This document shows, one piece after another, positions 11,776-19,148 of a stretch of 64,000 bases of DNA. The number at the start of each line of letters is the position of its first letter. The stretch's first letter is position 1. Below the pieces are notes generated by a model, which saw only the letters and a list, made by a program, of their open reading frames with translations, was not told the origin of the DNA and did no database searches. The stretch is from Knoellia locipacati (GTDB lineage: Bacteria; Actinomycetota; Actinomycetes; Actinomycetales; Dermatophilaceae): positions 310,001 through 374,000 of the forward strand of contig NZ_BKBA01000009.1 in NCBI RefSeq assembly GCF_007992835.1. The letters are read 5' to 3'. A program made the position numbers and the translations under genes.

Positions 11776-11863
11776 CCGTGCGGTCCTTTGCGCCTGAGAG
11801 GTTCCGGGGAGTTTGCCCCTTCGGCGCCCCGGTCCCTGACGGGCCGAGGACTCTCCCGCACGG
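11776..11863 (-). promoter_or_regulatory. Glycine riboswitch aptamer upstream of gcvP
   Basis: Read on the minus strand, the leader has the glycine aptamer core: GCGGGAGAGTCC, then CGCCGAAGGGGCAA, then CTCTCAGGCGCAAAGGACCG. The ends CCGTGCGG (11863-11856) and CCGCACGG (11783-11776) pair perfectly as an 8-bp P1. A second complete aptamer is not seen, although GACAGATGGGGAGG nearer the start (about 11745-11732) resembles a remnant of one. The expression platform would be 11697-11775, ending at the GGAG ribosome site. Glycine would be expected to switch gcvP on. Confidence 0.88.
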
Positions 11864-11883
11864 TGTTTGCGGCCCGCTCAGGG

Positions 11884-11918
11884 TAACAAAACGGTGCGCG
11901 CCCCGGAGGGCACGCACC
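11884..11918 (-). terminator. Rho-independent terminator of the merR-like gene
   Basis: On the minus strand a stem of 11 pairs (11918-11908 with 11903-11893, one G-T pair) and a TCCG loop is followed by CGTTTTGTT. It lies 23 bp after the MerR stop and just before the gcvP leader. It is one of the few terminators here with a T-run. Confidence 0.75.
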
Positions 11919-11940
11919 GTCGGGTGGATCAGGTCGGGCG

Positions 11941-12516
11941 TCAGGCGAGCCGGGCCGCGCGACGGGCGCTCAGCTCGTCGTCCGGGTGCGCCGCCGGGGT
12001 CTCGTCGCTCGCACGCTCACCGGGCAGGTGCGAGAGGTCGCCCTCGACCTCGCGCCACACCTTGCCGACGGCGATGCCGAAGACACCCTGGCCACCCTGG
12101 AGCAGGTCGATGACCTCCTCGTTCGAGGTGCACTCGTAGACGGACGCGCCGTCGCTCATCAGCGTGATCTGGGCGAGGTCGTCGACACCGCGGTCGCGCA
12201 GCACCTGCACGGCGCCACGGATCTGCTGGAGCGAGACGCCCGTGTCGAGCAGCCGCTTGACGACCTTGAGAGCGAGGATGTCGCGGAAGCCGTAGAGGCG
12301 CTGCGACCCGGAGCCCGCGGCGCCACGCACCGACGGCTCGACGAGCGCGGTGCGCGCCCAGTAGTCGAGCTGCCGGTAGGTGATCCCGGCCGCCTTGCAG
12401 GCCGTGGGACCGCGGTAGCCCAGCTCCTCGTCGAGCTCGGGGAGGTCGTCGGTGAACAGCAGACCCTGGGCCGCGACCGGCACATGCCCCTTGGGGTTCT
12501 CTTCGATGGCGTTCAC
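11941..12516 (-). CDS. MerR family transcriptional regulator (Rv1830-like)
   Basis: A 191-residue MerR-type DNA-binding protein. The helix-turn-helix lies in [29 protein letters not shown] (about residues 33-61), and the wing in [31 protein letters not shown]. The C-terminal half, which ends in a Glu/Arg-rich tail, has no metal-binding cysteines. The gene occupies the position of M. tuberculosis Rv1830, between the DUF151 gene and gcvP. The start is the GTG at 12516, with AGGAGG five bases upstream. An in-frame ATG further up (12600) would overlap the promoter. Its own promoter lies in the 147-bp gap before it. Confidence 0.9.
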   Translation of the reverse strand: MNAIEENPKGHVPVAAQGLLFTDDLPELDEELGYRGPTACKAAGITYRQLDYWARTALVEPSVRGAAGSGSQRLYGFRDILALKVVKRLLDTGVSLQQIRGAVQVLRDRGVDDLAQITLMSDGASVYECTSNEEVIDLLQGGQGVFGIAVGKVWREVEGDLSHLPGERASDETPAAHPDDELSARRAARLA

Positions 12517-12578
12517 GCCGTCCTCCTGCTGCTCCACGAATGCGCTGTAACTACATGGTCGTCGTTCTCTTGAGGGCG

Positions 12579-12607
12579 ACGCTAGGGGGCAGCGGGGCAC
12601 GGGTCAA
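12579..12607 (-). promoter_or_regulatory. Promoter of the merR-like gene
   Basis: On the minus strand, -35 TTGACC (12607-12602) and -10 TAGCGT (12584-12579) are separated by exactly 17 bp. Transcription would start near 12572, leaving a leader of about 56 nt that ends in AGGAGG. Confidence 0.7.
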
Positions 12608-12640
12608 CTACCACTCGACCCTAACCTCATGCGTGTCGTG

Positions 12641-12657
12641 AGTAACACCAGTAACAC
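12641..12657. promoter_or_regulatory. Possible operator: direct repeat upstream of the merR promoter
   Basis: Two copies of AGTAACA (12641-12647 and 12650-12656), separated by CC, stand out as AT-rich in this DNA. They lie about 34 bp upstream of the -35 box, between the DUF151 stop and the merR promoter. A binding site for the MerR protein itself or another regulator is possible. No protein can be assigned. Confidence 0.3.
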
Positions 12658-12663
12658 TCAGGC

Positions 12664-13164
12664 TCAACTTGACGGTTGTTGTCCCGTGTCGAAGTCGTCC
12701 GCCGAGACGTGGTCGAGGAACTCCTTGAACTTCTCGACCTCGTCGTCCTCCTGCTCCCCCGCCATGGCCACACCGGCCTGGTCGAGCAGGTCCTCGGAGG
12801 TGACGATCTCGACACCGGCCCGCAGGGCGAGGGCGATCGCGTCGGACGACCGGGAGTCGATGCTCTGCCCGCCACCGCTGGCTCCGCCGTCGATGTCGAG
12901 CACCGCGTGGAAGACACCGTCCTCCAGCGAGATGATCCGCACGCGGTCGATCGTGTGACCGAGGTCGGTGAGGACGTTCTTGAGCAGGTCGTGGGTCAGC
13001 GGCCTCGGCGGCACCACGCCCTGCTGGGCGTAGGCGATCGCCGCGGCCTCGGCGGCGCCGACCCAGATGGGCAGGTAACGGCTGCCGTCACGCTCACGGA
13101 GCAGGACGATGGGCTGGTTCGTCGGCATCTCGACACGGACCCCGAGAACGTCCAGTGGCTTCAC
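12664..13164 (-). CDS. DUF151 / bifunctional nuclease family protein
   Basis: A 166-residue DUF151 protein, the counterpart of M. tuberculosis Rv1829. The domain fills the first 130 residues: a start VLGVRVEMPTNQPIVLLRE, then YLPIWVGAAEAAAIAYAQQG (about 30-49), RPLTHDLLKNVL and SRSSDAIALALRAG (about 105-118). Plant members have been reported as bifunctional nucleases. The role in bacteria is not settled. The last 40 residues are acidic. The start is GTG 13164. It lies between ftsR and the merR-like gene on the same strand, as in other actinobacteria, which suggests a shared function. Confidence 0.92.
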   Translation of the reverse strand: MKPLDVLGVRVEMPTNQPIVLLRERDGSRYLPIWVGAAEAAAIAYAQQGVVPPRPLTHDLLKNVLTDLGHTIDRVRIISLEDGVFHAVLDIDGGASGGGQSIDSRSSDAIALALRAGVEIVTSEDLLDQAGVAMAGEQEDDEVEKFKEFLDHVSADDFDTGQQPSS

Positions 13165-13181
13165 TGCTCCACCGTACGTCG

Positions 13182-13880
13182 TCAGGGTCGGGCCAGACCA
13201 CCCTTGACCAGGGCCGCGTGCAGCTGGAGGCAGAGCCGGGCCACCTGGGCCTGGTCGGCGGCGCGGCCGCCGGCCCGTCGCGTGCTCATCGCCTGCTCCA
13301 CGAGCCCGACCTCACGGTCGGCTGCCGTACGGAACGGTCGCAGGTGTCGCGCCTCGATCCCGTATGCCGCAAGGCCGGCTGCCGCGTGCGCCGCCTGCAG
13401 GTCCGCGGCCGAGAAGTGGCCGTCGGCGTCGGCGGTGAGCACCCCGAAGCCCTCGAGCGAGGTGATGACGGCGGGCTCGAGACCGGTCGCGTCGGCCAGC
13501 TCGTCACGCGTGAGCCGGACGACGCGCTCGGTCCTCAGGTCCGACGCGTCGGGAACGTCCGGGTCGGCAACTGGCCGGGGTGCCTGCGGCCGCGCGTCGC
13601 TGTCGGGCGCCGGCTCGAGCCCACGGTCGATGGCGTCGAGCGACTCGCGGATCACCTTGAGCGGCCAGAACCGGTCGCGCTGGGCACGCAGGACGTAGCG
13701 CAGGCGCTCGACGTCGCTCACGGCATATGTGCGGTAGCCCGCGGGCGTGCGGGCCGGCTCGACGAGACCCTCGGTCTCGAGGAAGCGGATCTTGGAGATG
13801 CTGATCTCCGGGAACTCCTCACGCAGGGCGTCGAGGACCTTCCCGATGGTCAGCGGCCGGTCAGGCCTGCTTTGCGGCAT
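13182..13880 (-). CDS. ftsR: MerR-type regulator FtsR (Rv1828-like)
   Basis: A 232-residue MerR-family regulator matching FtsR of Corynebacterium glutamicum and Rv1828, which influence ftsZ and cell division. The DNA-binding part is LTIGKVLDALREEFPEISISKIRFLE (about residues 11-36), then GYRTYAVSDVERLRYVLRAQRDRFWPL (about 48-74). A proline/aspartate-rich linker (about 90-110) leads to an all-helical C-terminal domain (LTRDELADATGL) with no ligand-binding cysteine. The start ATG 13880 lies inside the last codons of garA, a 20-bp overlap. The neighbours garA, DUF151 and the second merR keep the conserved actinobacterial order. Confidence 0.92.
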   Translation of the reverse strand: MPQSRPDRPLTIGKVLDALREEFPEISISKIRFLETEGLVEPARTPAGYRTYAVSDVERLRYVLRAQRDRFWPLKVIRESLDAIDRGLEPAPDSDARPQAPRPVADPDVPDASDLRTERVVRLTRDELADATGLEPAVITSLEGFGVLTADADGHFSAADLQAAHAAAGLAAYGIEARHLRPFRTAADREVGLVEQAMSTRRAGGRAADQAQVARLCLQLHAALVKGGLARP

Positions 13881-14364
13881 AGAAGACCAGGCGGTACTTG
13901 CCGATCTGCACCTCGTCGCCGGTCTGGAGCGTCGAGTCGTCGATGCGCTCACGGTTGACGTAGGTGCCGTTGAGCGAGCCGGCGTCCTTGACGACGAAGC
14001 GCCCGTCGGTGCGCTCGAACGTGGCGTGCTGGCGCGAGACCGTCACGTCGTCGAGGAAGATGTCGCTCTCGGGGTGGCGCCCCGAGGTGACGACGTCGTC
14101 GTCAAGGAGGAACCGGGCTCCCGTGTTGGGACCGCGCAGGACCACGAGGAGGGCGGTACCGGGGCGGAGCGCCTCGACCGTCGCCTGGTCGGCCCGCGTG
14201 AGGACATGCTCGCTCTCGTGGACGATGTCGGACTGCTCGAGCCCGGGCACCGCCTGGAACTGCATCGTCGTCGACGACTCCATCTCGCGGGCAGGCGCCG
14301 ACTCCCCGGGGTTCGGGTTCGGCTCCGACGCGCGATCGGGCGTGTCGCGACTCTGGTCACTCAT
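13861..14364 (-). CDS. garA: FHA-domain signalling protein GarA (OdhI-like)
   Basis: A 167-residue FHA protein. GarA/OdhI is phosphorylated by Ser/Thr kinases on an N-terminal threonine. In the unphosphorylated form it inhibits 2-oxoglutarate dehydrogenase and glutamate dehydrogenase. Here MESSTTMQFQ (about residues 28-37) is the likely phosphorylation segment. The FHA core is VTSGRHPESDIFLDDVTVSRQHATF (about 97-121), ending DAGSLNGTYVNRERI with the phosphothreonine-binding Arg, Ser, His and Asn. The start is ATG 14364 with a GGAG. It lies directly after gcvH, as in mycobacteria, linking nitrogen and one-carbon metabolism. No kinase gene is present here. Confidence 0.93.
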   Translation of the reverse strand: MSDQSRDTPDRASEPNPNPGESAPAREMESSTTMQFQAVPGLEQSDIVHESEHVLTRADQATVEALRPGTALLVVLRGPNTGARFLLDDDVVTSGRHPESDIFLDDVTVSRQHATFERTDGRFVVKDAGSLNGTYVNRERIDDSTLQTGDEVQIGKYRLVFYAAKQA

Positions 14365-14396
14365 CTGTGCGGCTCCTCGTGTCGTCTGGAGCACTC

Positions 14397-14402
14397 ACCC
14401 TA
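14397..14402 (-). promoter_or_regulatory. Possible -10 box for garA-ftsR
   Basis: TAGGGT on the minus strand, after the gcvH hairpin. The start of transcription would lie about 26 nt before the garA ATG. No clear -35 box is seen. Confidence 0.35.
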
Positions 14403-14432
14403 GATGACCACTCGAGGGATGACTAGGCATGT

Positions 14433-14447
14433 GCCCGCCACGCGGGC
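14433..14447 (-). terminator. Short hairpin after gcvH
   Basis: GCCCGC and GCGGGC form a 6-bp stem with a three-base loop, 6 bp beyond the gcvH stop. It may attenuate rather than end transcription into garA. Confidence 0.4.
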
Positions 14448-14453
14448 TGGGAA

Positions 14454-14843
14454 TCAGCTGAGCTGTTGCTGGTAGGCCTCGACGTCGAGCAGGCCGTCGA
14501 CGGCGCTCGAGTCGCTCGGACGCATCTCGTACATCCAGCCCTCGCCGTAGGGGTCGGTGTTGACGAGCTCGGGCGTCGCGTCGAGCGATGCGTTGACTGC
14601 GGTGACCTCGCCGGCCAGCGGGGCGTAGAGGTCGCTGACGGACTTGGTCGACTCGACCTCACCACAGGCGTCACCCACGGCCACGGTGTCACCGACGGCG
14701 GGGAGCGACACGTAGACCACGTCACCGAGAGCGTCCTGGGCGAACGAGGTGATCCCGATCCGGACGGTGTCACCCTCGGCGGAGCGCACCCACTCGTGCT
14801 CGGCCGTGTATCGCAGGTCGCTGGGGTACTCGAGGTCGCTCAT
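14454..14843 (-). CDS. gcvH: Glycine cleavage system H protein
   Basis: A 129-residue H protein, the lipoyl carrier that shuttles the methylamine group between the P and T proteins. The family order is complete: LRYTAEHEWV (residues 10-19), GITSFAQDALGDVVYVSLP and the lipoylation site GEVESTKSVSDLYAPL (lysine near 62). The C-terminal region YGEGWMYEM is the normal ending. The start ATG 14843 has AAGGAG 7 nt upstream. It sits between the DUF881 gene and garA, the order found in mycobacteria. Confidence 0.97.
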   Translation of the reverse strand: MSDLEYPSDLRYTAEHEWVRSAEGDTVRIGITSFAQDALGDVVYVSLPAVGDTVAVGDACGEVESTKSVSDLYAPLAGEVTAVNASLDATPELVNTDPYGEGWMYEMRPSDSSAVDGLLDVEAYQQQLS

Positions 14844-14865
14844 CGGTGAACTCCTTCTGGTCCGG

Positions 14866-16119
14866 TCAGGACTTGGTGGGACTGGGAATGGGTCGAGCGT
14901 ACTGAGGCTCGGAAACGCTCTGCAATGCGGACACGGTGACCTCGTCCTTGGTCTCGACACCGGCCTCGCCGCCGACGCTGCGGACGGTGTTGGTGACGCC
15001 TCCGGGGATCTCCATCGCGGACGCCAGGGTGGAGCCGTCACCGATCGCCGTGATGACGTAGGGAGCCGACACCTCCTTGCCCGAGATCGAGATCCCACCC
15101 TCACCGTCGGTGAAGTATGTGTTGGCCACGATCCGCACGTCGTTGATCTCGACCGCCTCGGCGCCCGCGTCGCGCAGCTCCTGCACGGTGTCGAGCAGCA
15201 TCGGCGCGGTGACGCCGAACTCGGGGTCGCGGATGGTGAGCACGATGCCGGGTCCACGCGCGGGGGCCGTCCCGGTGAGGATGGCGAGCGAGTCGAGCCG
15301 CTGCTGGGCCGCCGTGCGTGCCTCAGAGAGGCTCGTCGTGTCGCTCTGCAGCCGGTCGCGCGAGAAGCGCAGCGTCTGGATCTCCTCGGCGAGCCGGTTG
15401 CCGTCCTGGTCGACGGTGTCGAGGATGCGGATGAGCTCGTCCTCGCGGAGGTCCTCGAGGCCCTCGATGGAGGTCTGGCGCACCTGGGCGGCGATGGCGA
15501 ACCCGAGGCCGATCGCGAGGAGGGTGGCCAGGACGTTGGCCTTGGTGGCACGGGGACGACCGGCACGGATGAGCCGCCGCCACGCCCGCTGCGAGGTCAC
15601 CGCCGGACCGGGCCGGCCGGGATAGGGCTGCGAGTCGTCGACCGGCTCGGGCTCCGGTGCGGACGGCTTCGCGTGCCGGGCGTGCCACGGCTCCGTCCCG
15701 GACGTCCTCGGTGCGGCGGGTGCCGGCACGGGCGCCGGAGCCTCGACGGGTTCCGGACCGGGTGCGTCGACGGGAGCCGCCTCGGCAGGGTCGGCGGCAT
15801 CCGGGGTGGTCTCGGCGCGGGCGGGCTCCTCGAGCGCCGCAGGCTCTCCAAGCGTGGGCTCCTCGAGCGCCGCAGGCTCTCCAAGCGTGGGCTCCTCGAG
15901 CGCCGCAGGCTCTTCGAGCGCGGGCTCCTCGACGACCTCGGGCTCGTCGACGCGGTCGAAGTACGACGGCACCACCGGGACCGACACGGCCCGGTCCATC
16001 TCCCGGGTCTCGGCCGGAGCGGACGTCGGGCCCTCCGGCTGCGCCACGACCTCCGGACGTGCGGGAGCAGGGCTCCCCTGTCGACGGGGGGCCTTGGACT
16101 TCTTCTTCTTGGCACTCAC
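14866..16119 (-). CDS. DUF881 membrane protein with long Pro/Glu/Ala-rich N-terminus
   Basis: A 417-residue DUF881 protein (Rv1825-like). A basic start KKKKSKAPRR leads into about 170 residues rich in Pro, Glu and Ala, including three 11-residue repeats (EEPAALEEPTL-type). A single membrane segment follows (ANVLATLLAIGLGFAIAAQ, about 197-215), then a coiled stretch and the DUF881 domain (GPGIVLTIRDPEFG..., EINDVRIVANTYF, APYVITAIGDGSTL). The domain is extracytoplasmic by this topology. The function is unknown. The link with the small basic protein and a CDP-alcohol transferase suggests an envelope role. The N-terminal tail is much longer than in most relatives. Confidence 0.9.
   Translation of the reverse strand: MSAKKKKSKAPRRQGSPAPARPEVVAQPEGPTSAPAETREMDRAVSVPVVPSYFDRVDEPEVVEEPALEEPAALEEPTLGEPAALEEPTLGEPAALEEPARAETTPDAADPAEAAPVDAPGPEPVEAPAPVPAPAAPRTSGTEPWHARHAKPSAPEPEPVDDSQPYPGRPGPAVTSQRAWRRLIRAGRPRATKANVLATLLAIGLGFAIAAQVRQTSIEGLEDLREDELIRILDTVDQDGNRLAEEIQTLRFSRDRLQSDTTSLSEARTAAQQRLDSLAILTGTAPARGPGIVLTIRDPEFGVTAPMLLDTVQELRDAGAEAVEINDVRIVANTYFTDGEGGISISGKEVSAPYVITAIGDGSTLASAMEIPGGVTNTVRSVGGEAGVETKDEVTVSALQSVSEPQYARPIPSPTKS
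15823..15945. repeat. 33-bp tandem repeat inside the DUF881 gene
   Basis: Three consecutive 33-bp units (15823-15855, 15856-15888, 15889-15921) and a partial fourth. Units 1 and 2 are identical and unit 3 differs at a few bases. They keep the reading frame and encode an 11-residue Glu/Pro/Ala/Leu repeat, so copy number could vary without breaking the gene. Confidence 0.85.
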
Positions 16120-16129
16120 GACGGGCGGC

Positions 16130-16462
16130 TCACGCGTTGAAGAGGTGACGACGGATCGAGGCGACGTTGGAGAAGATCCGGACGCCGAGGACGACCACGA
16201 CGCCGGTGGAGAGCTGGCTGCCCACGCCGAGCTGGTCGCCGAGGAAGACGATGAAGGCCGCGACGACGACGTTGGACAGGAACGAGATCACGAAGACCTT
16301 GTCGTTGAAGATGCCGTCGAGCACGGCGCGGACGGCACCGAACACCGCGTCGAGCGCCGCGATGACGGCGATCGGGAGGTAGGGCTGGAGCCACAGCGGC
16401 ACTTCGGGCTGCAACAGGACACCGACGAACACGCCGATGACGAGACCCAGGGCGGGGATCAC
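16130..16462 (-). CDS. sbp: Small basic protein Sbp (DUF1290), integral membrane protein
   Basis: A 110-residue DUF1290 protein, the counterpart of M. tuberculosis Rv1824. Three or four hydrophobic spans are visible: LGLVIGVFVGVLL (residues 5-17), YLPIAVIAALDAVFGAV (about 28-44) and VFVISFLSNVVVAAFIVFLG (about 56-75), then VVVVLGVRIFSNV. The signature ALDAVFGAVRAVLDGIFNDK is present. The function is unknown, but the gene is conserved next to DUF881 genes in actinobacteria and near division genes in firmicutes. The start GTG 16462 overlaps the upstream stop as GTGA, with GGAG before it. Confidence 0.92.
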   Translation of the reverse strand: MIPALGLVIGVFVGVLLQPEVPLWLQPYLPIAVIAALDAVFGAVRAVLDGIFNDKVFVISFLSNVVVAAFIVFLGDQLGVGSQLSTGVVVVLGVRIFSNVASIRRHLFNA

Positions 16463-17370
16463 GAGGGTTCTCCTTCGGACGAGGGCGTGGCTGCGCCGTC
16501 GAGCCTAACCGCGGGGGTCGCGGCCCGTGTCCCCAGCGTCGCCGACGCAGGGATCGTGACCTGTTTGCGCACCACGGTGCTGACGCGGATGCCGAACGAG
16601 CTCTTGAGGGTGGACAGGTAGGTGCCCCCGCTGCCGTCGGCGAAGCTCGCGGGCATCTTGCCGGGGTTGCCGATGGCGGTGATGACGTAGGGCCGCTTGA
16701 GCGGCCGGTAGTCGACGAGGATCGCCTCGCCGGCGAAGCGGATCGCTGCGGTGGTGGTGAGGCGCTGCCCGTTGACCGAGACAGCCTCGGCGCCGGCCTC
16801 CCAGAGGCTGTTGGTGAGGATCTGCAGGTCACGCGCAATGACCTTGCCGTCGGTCGGTCCGCTGTCACCGCGCGGGTCCGAGTTCGTGCCCTGCCCCTGG
16901 TTGGTCACGGCGTCGTCGACCGTGACGACGAACCCCGGTCCCTGGACGGGGACGGCGCCGGCCACGAGCGAGAGGCGCTCGACCCGCTGGGCCAGCGCCT
17001 CACTGACGTTGCGCAGCGTCTCGGCGTCCAGCCCGGCGATCTCGGAGCGGAGCGCACCGGCCTGGGCGGCCTGGGTGTCGACGGCCTTCTGCTGACGCTC
17101 GATGCGCTCGATGAGGCTGGTCTTGGTGCGCTGCTTGGTGGTCTCGCCGCCACGCAGCTGCATGGCGGCGATCCCCACGAGGACACCGATGACGACGGCG
17201 AAGACGATGAGGGCCGGTGACCGCAGGCCCTTGGCGCGGGGCAGACCTGCCTTCTCGCGCCTCTCGGCGGCTGCGGCGTACCCGGGGTCGAGGGGACGCT
17301 CGAGCATCGAGGTGATGAGGGTCATCGACGCGTCGGGCCGCCTGGCCGGACGCGGTGGCACCGCACTCAC
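16459..17370 (-). CDS. DUF881 membrane protein
   Basis: A 303-residue DUF881 protein (Rv1823-like). About 50 cytoplasmic residues are followed by one membrane segment (ALIVFAVVIGVLVGIAAMQL, about 53-72). A coiled region (TSLIERIERQQKAVDTQAA) and the DUF881 domain (GPGFVVTVDDA, AEAVSVNGQRLTTTAAIRF, RPYVITAIGNPGKM) complete it. It is the second DUF881 copy in this operon, separated from the first by sbp. The start is the GTG at 17370, which overlaps the pgsA stop as GTGA. A later ATG (MTLITSM) is possible. The function is unknown. Confidence 0.9.
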   Translation of the reverse strand: MSAVPPRPARRPDASMTLITSMLERPLDPGYAAAAERREKAGLPRAKGLRSPALIVFAVVIGVLVGIAAMQLRGGETTKQRTKTSLIERIERQQKAVDTQAAQAGALRSEIAGLDAETLRNVSEALAQRVERLSLVAGAVPVQGPGFVVTVDDAVTNQGQGTNSDPRGDSGPTDGKVIARDLQILTNSLWEAGAEAVSVNGQRLTTTAAIRFAGEAILVDYRPLKRPYVITAIGNPGKMPASFADGSGGTYLSTLKSSFGIRVSTVVRKQVTIPASATLGTRAATPAVRLDGAATPSSEGEPS

Positions 17371-17969
17371 GGGGCACCCCGGTCCGCGATGAGACGACGC
17401 AGCTGGACGGCATACAGGACCCCCGCCACCCAGTAGAGGACCGTGCCCCACCACGCGAAGCCCCACCCGACCGGACGCATGAACGACGCGAGCCAGCCGT
17501 CGCCGTCGGCCATGAGGAGCGCCGGGAACGCGTAGAGCAGGTTGAAGGTCGCGGCCTTGCCGATGAAGTGGACGGGCAGCCCGGTCCAGCCGTGGCGCTT
17601 GGCGATGAGCACGACGACACCCATGAAGGCCTCGCGCGCGAAGATCACCGCGACGAGCCACCACGGGATGATGTCGCGCCATGCCAGGCCGAGCAGCGTC
17701 GTGACGATGTAGAGGCGGTCGGCGATGGGGTCGAGCAGCTGCCCCACCCGCGAGACGAGGCCGTAGTGCCGGGCGATCTTGCCGTCGAGGTAGTCGGTGA
17801 TCCCGGACGCCATGAGGATGACGAGGGCGAGCGCGTCGTGCTTGCTCGCGATCGCCCAGATGAACACGGGGACGCCGAGCAGCCGGAGCGCCGAGAGCGC
17901 GTTGGGCAGCGTGAGGACGCGGTCGACGGGGGCGCTGTCGGTCCCCCGCAAACTCTCACCGGCAGTCAT
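17367..17969 (-). CDS. CDP-alcohol phosphatidyltransferase (PgsA2-like)
   Basis: A 200-residue integral membrane enzyme that moves a phosphatidyl group from CDP-diacylglycerol to an alcohol. The signature D-x2-DG-x2-AR-x8-G-x3-D-x3-D is complete in DYLDGKIARHYGLVSRVG followed by QLLDPIADR (about residues 60-86). It corresponds to Rv1822 (pgsA2). The acceptor may be glycerol-phosphate or a phosphatidyl acceptor for cardiolipin. The sequence does not decide. It starts the DUF881-sbp-gcvH operon at ATG 17969. A TAGGCT -10 box lies 6 nt before the ATG, so the mRNA may be leaderless, although GAGGAC could act as a ribosome site. Confidence 0.9.
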   Translation of the reverse strand: MTAGESLRGTDSAPVDRVLTLPNALSALRLLGVPVFIWAIASKHDALALVILMASGITDYLDGKIARHYGLVSRVGQLLDPIADRLYIVTTLLGLAWRDIIPWWLVAVIFAREAFMGVVVLIAKRHGWTGLPVHFIGKAATFNLLYAFPALLMADGDGWLASFMRPVGWGFAWWGTVLYWVAGVLYAVQLRRLIADRGAP

Positions 17970-17975
17970 GTCCTC

Positions 17976-17981
17976 AGCCTA
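17976..17981 (-). promoter_or_regulatory. -10 box of the pgsA2-led operon
   Basis: TAGGCT on the minus strand, 6 nt before the ATG at 17969. It faces the malY promoter, with the two -10 boxes 12 bp apart. Confidence 0.5.
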
Positions 17982-17993
17982 TGTGGTCGTGTC

Positions 17994-17999
17994 TACAGT
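17994..17999 (+). promoter_or_regulatory. -10 box of the malY-like gene
   Basis: TACAGT ends 6 nt before the ATG at 18006, which is the spacing expected for a leaderless transcript. Confidence 0.5.
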
Positions 18000-18005
18000 C
18001 AGGTC

Positions 18006-19148
18006 ATGAGTTCCACTCTCCTCACGGGCGACGCGACGACCTGGCGACCTCGGCGGACCGGCGTCAAGTGGGGTCTCTACGACTCGGACGTCCTCCCGCT
18101 GTGGGTCGCCGAGATGGATGCCGAGCCCTGCCGGCCCGTGGTCGAGGCCGTGACCGCCGCCATGTCGCGTGGCGACACGGGCTACCCCCTCGGCGGCGAG
18201 TTCGTCGAGGCAGGAGCCGCGTATGCCGTGGACACGTGGTCGTGGCCCCTCGACCAGACGCGCGCCTCCCCCGTGGCCGACGTCATGATCGGGCTCACCG
18301 AGGTGCTGCGCGAGGTGACCGACCCGGGTGGCCCTGTGGTCGTGTCGTCGCCCGTCTACAACGCCTTCTTCGACTTCGTCGACATGGCCGGTCGGGTCGT
18401 CGTCGACGCTCCCCTCACGCCGGCCGGGCGGCTCGATGCCGAGGCGCTGGACCGGGCGTTCACCGAGGCACGCGCGGGAGGTGGGCGGCCGGCATACCTG
18501 CTGTGCAACCCGCAGAACCCCACCGGCACGGTCCACACCCGCGACGAGCTCGAGACCCTGGCCACCCTCGCCGCGCGCCACGGGGTCACCGTCATCGCGG
18601 ACGAGATCCACGCGCCGATCGTCCACGACGGCACGTTCACGCCCTACCTCACCGTGGCCGGCGGCGAACGCGGCGTGAGCCTGCTCTCCCCGTCGAAGGC
18701 GTGGAACCTCGCCGGCCTCAAGGCCGCCCTCGTCGTCACCGGGGACGAGGCGCCGCCGGGCGCCACGCTGCACGAGGTCCACTCGCACGGCGCCAGCCAC
18801 CTGGGCCAGATCGCCGGCATCGCGGCCTGGACCCACGGTCGCGACTGGCTCACCACCGTGACCGCCGAGATCGACGCGAACCGCAGCCTGCTCGCGCGCC
18901 TTCTCGCCGACCGCCTCCCGCAGGTCGGGTATGCCGTCCCTGCCGCCACCTACCTCGCGTGGCTCGACTGCCGCGGGCTCGGGCTGGGCGACGACCCCGC
19001 CGCCGTGTTCAGGGAGCGGGGGCAGGTGGCCTTCTCCTCGGGCCCGTCCTTCGGCGAGTCGGGGCGCGGCTTCGTGCGGGTCAACCTCGCCACGTCGCCG
19101 GCGATCCTCACCGAGGCCGTCGACCGCATGGCGGGGGCAGTGGCATGA
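18006..19148 (+). CDS. MalY/PatB family aminotransferase (cystathionine beta-lyase type)
   Basis: A 380-residue fold-type I PLP enzyme. MalY/PatB proteins cleave the C-S bond of cystathionine or cysteine conjugates. The features seen are WVAEMDAEPCRPV (near residue 31), GYPLGGEF, PVYNAFFDFV (about 117-126), CNPQNPTGTVHTRDEL (about 168-183), the PLP-binding VIADEIHAPIVHDG and the Schiff-base lysine in SPSKAWNLAGLKAAL (near residue 235). The start is ATG 18006. Upstream in-frame codons run into the pgsA region and are not coding. Its stop overlaps the next gene as ATGA. Three copies of the GTATGCCG motif lie inside. Confidence 0.9.
   Translation: MSSTLLTGDATTWRPRRTGVKWGLYDSDVLPLWVAEMDAEPCRPVVEAVTAAMSRGDTGYPLGGEFVEAGAAYAVDTWSWPLDQTRASPVADVMIGLTEVLREVTDPGGPVVVSSPVYNAFFDFVDMAGRVVVDAPLTPAGRLDAEALDRAFTEARAGGGRPAYLLCNPQNPTGTVHTRDELETLATLAARHGVTVIADEIHAPIVHDGTFTPYLTVAGGERGVSLLSPSKAWNLAGLKAALVVTGDEAPPGATLHEVHSHGASHLGQIAGIAAWTHGRDWLTTVTAEIDANRSLLARLLADRLPQVGYAVPAATYLAWLDCRGLGLGDDPAAVFRERGQVAFSSGPSFGESGRGFVRVNLATSPAILTEAVDRMAGAVA

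Noticed and set aside
11697-11861. Longer gcvP start, 55 codons upstream
   Set aside because: It would translate the glycine riboswitch. GcvP homologues begin near ATG 11696, which has a GGAG.
13721-13728. CGGCATAT as another motif copy
   Set aside because: One base differs from CGGCATAC. Near copies (also CTATGCCG at 20590) were not counted.
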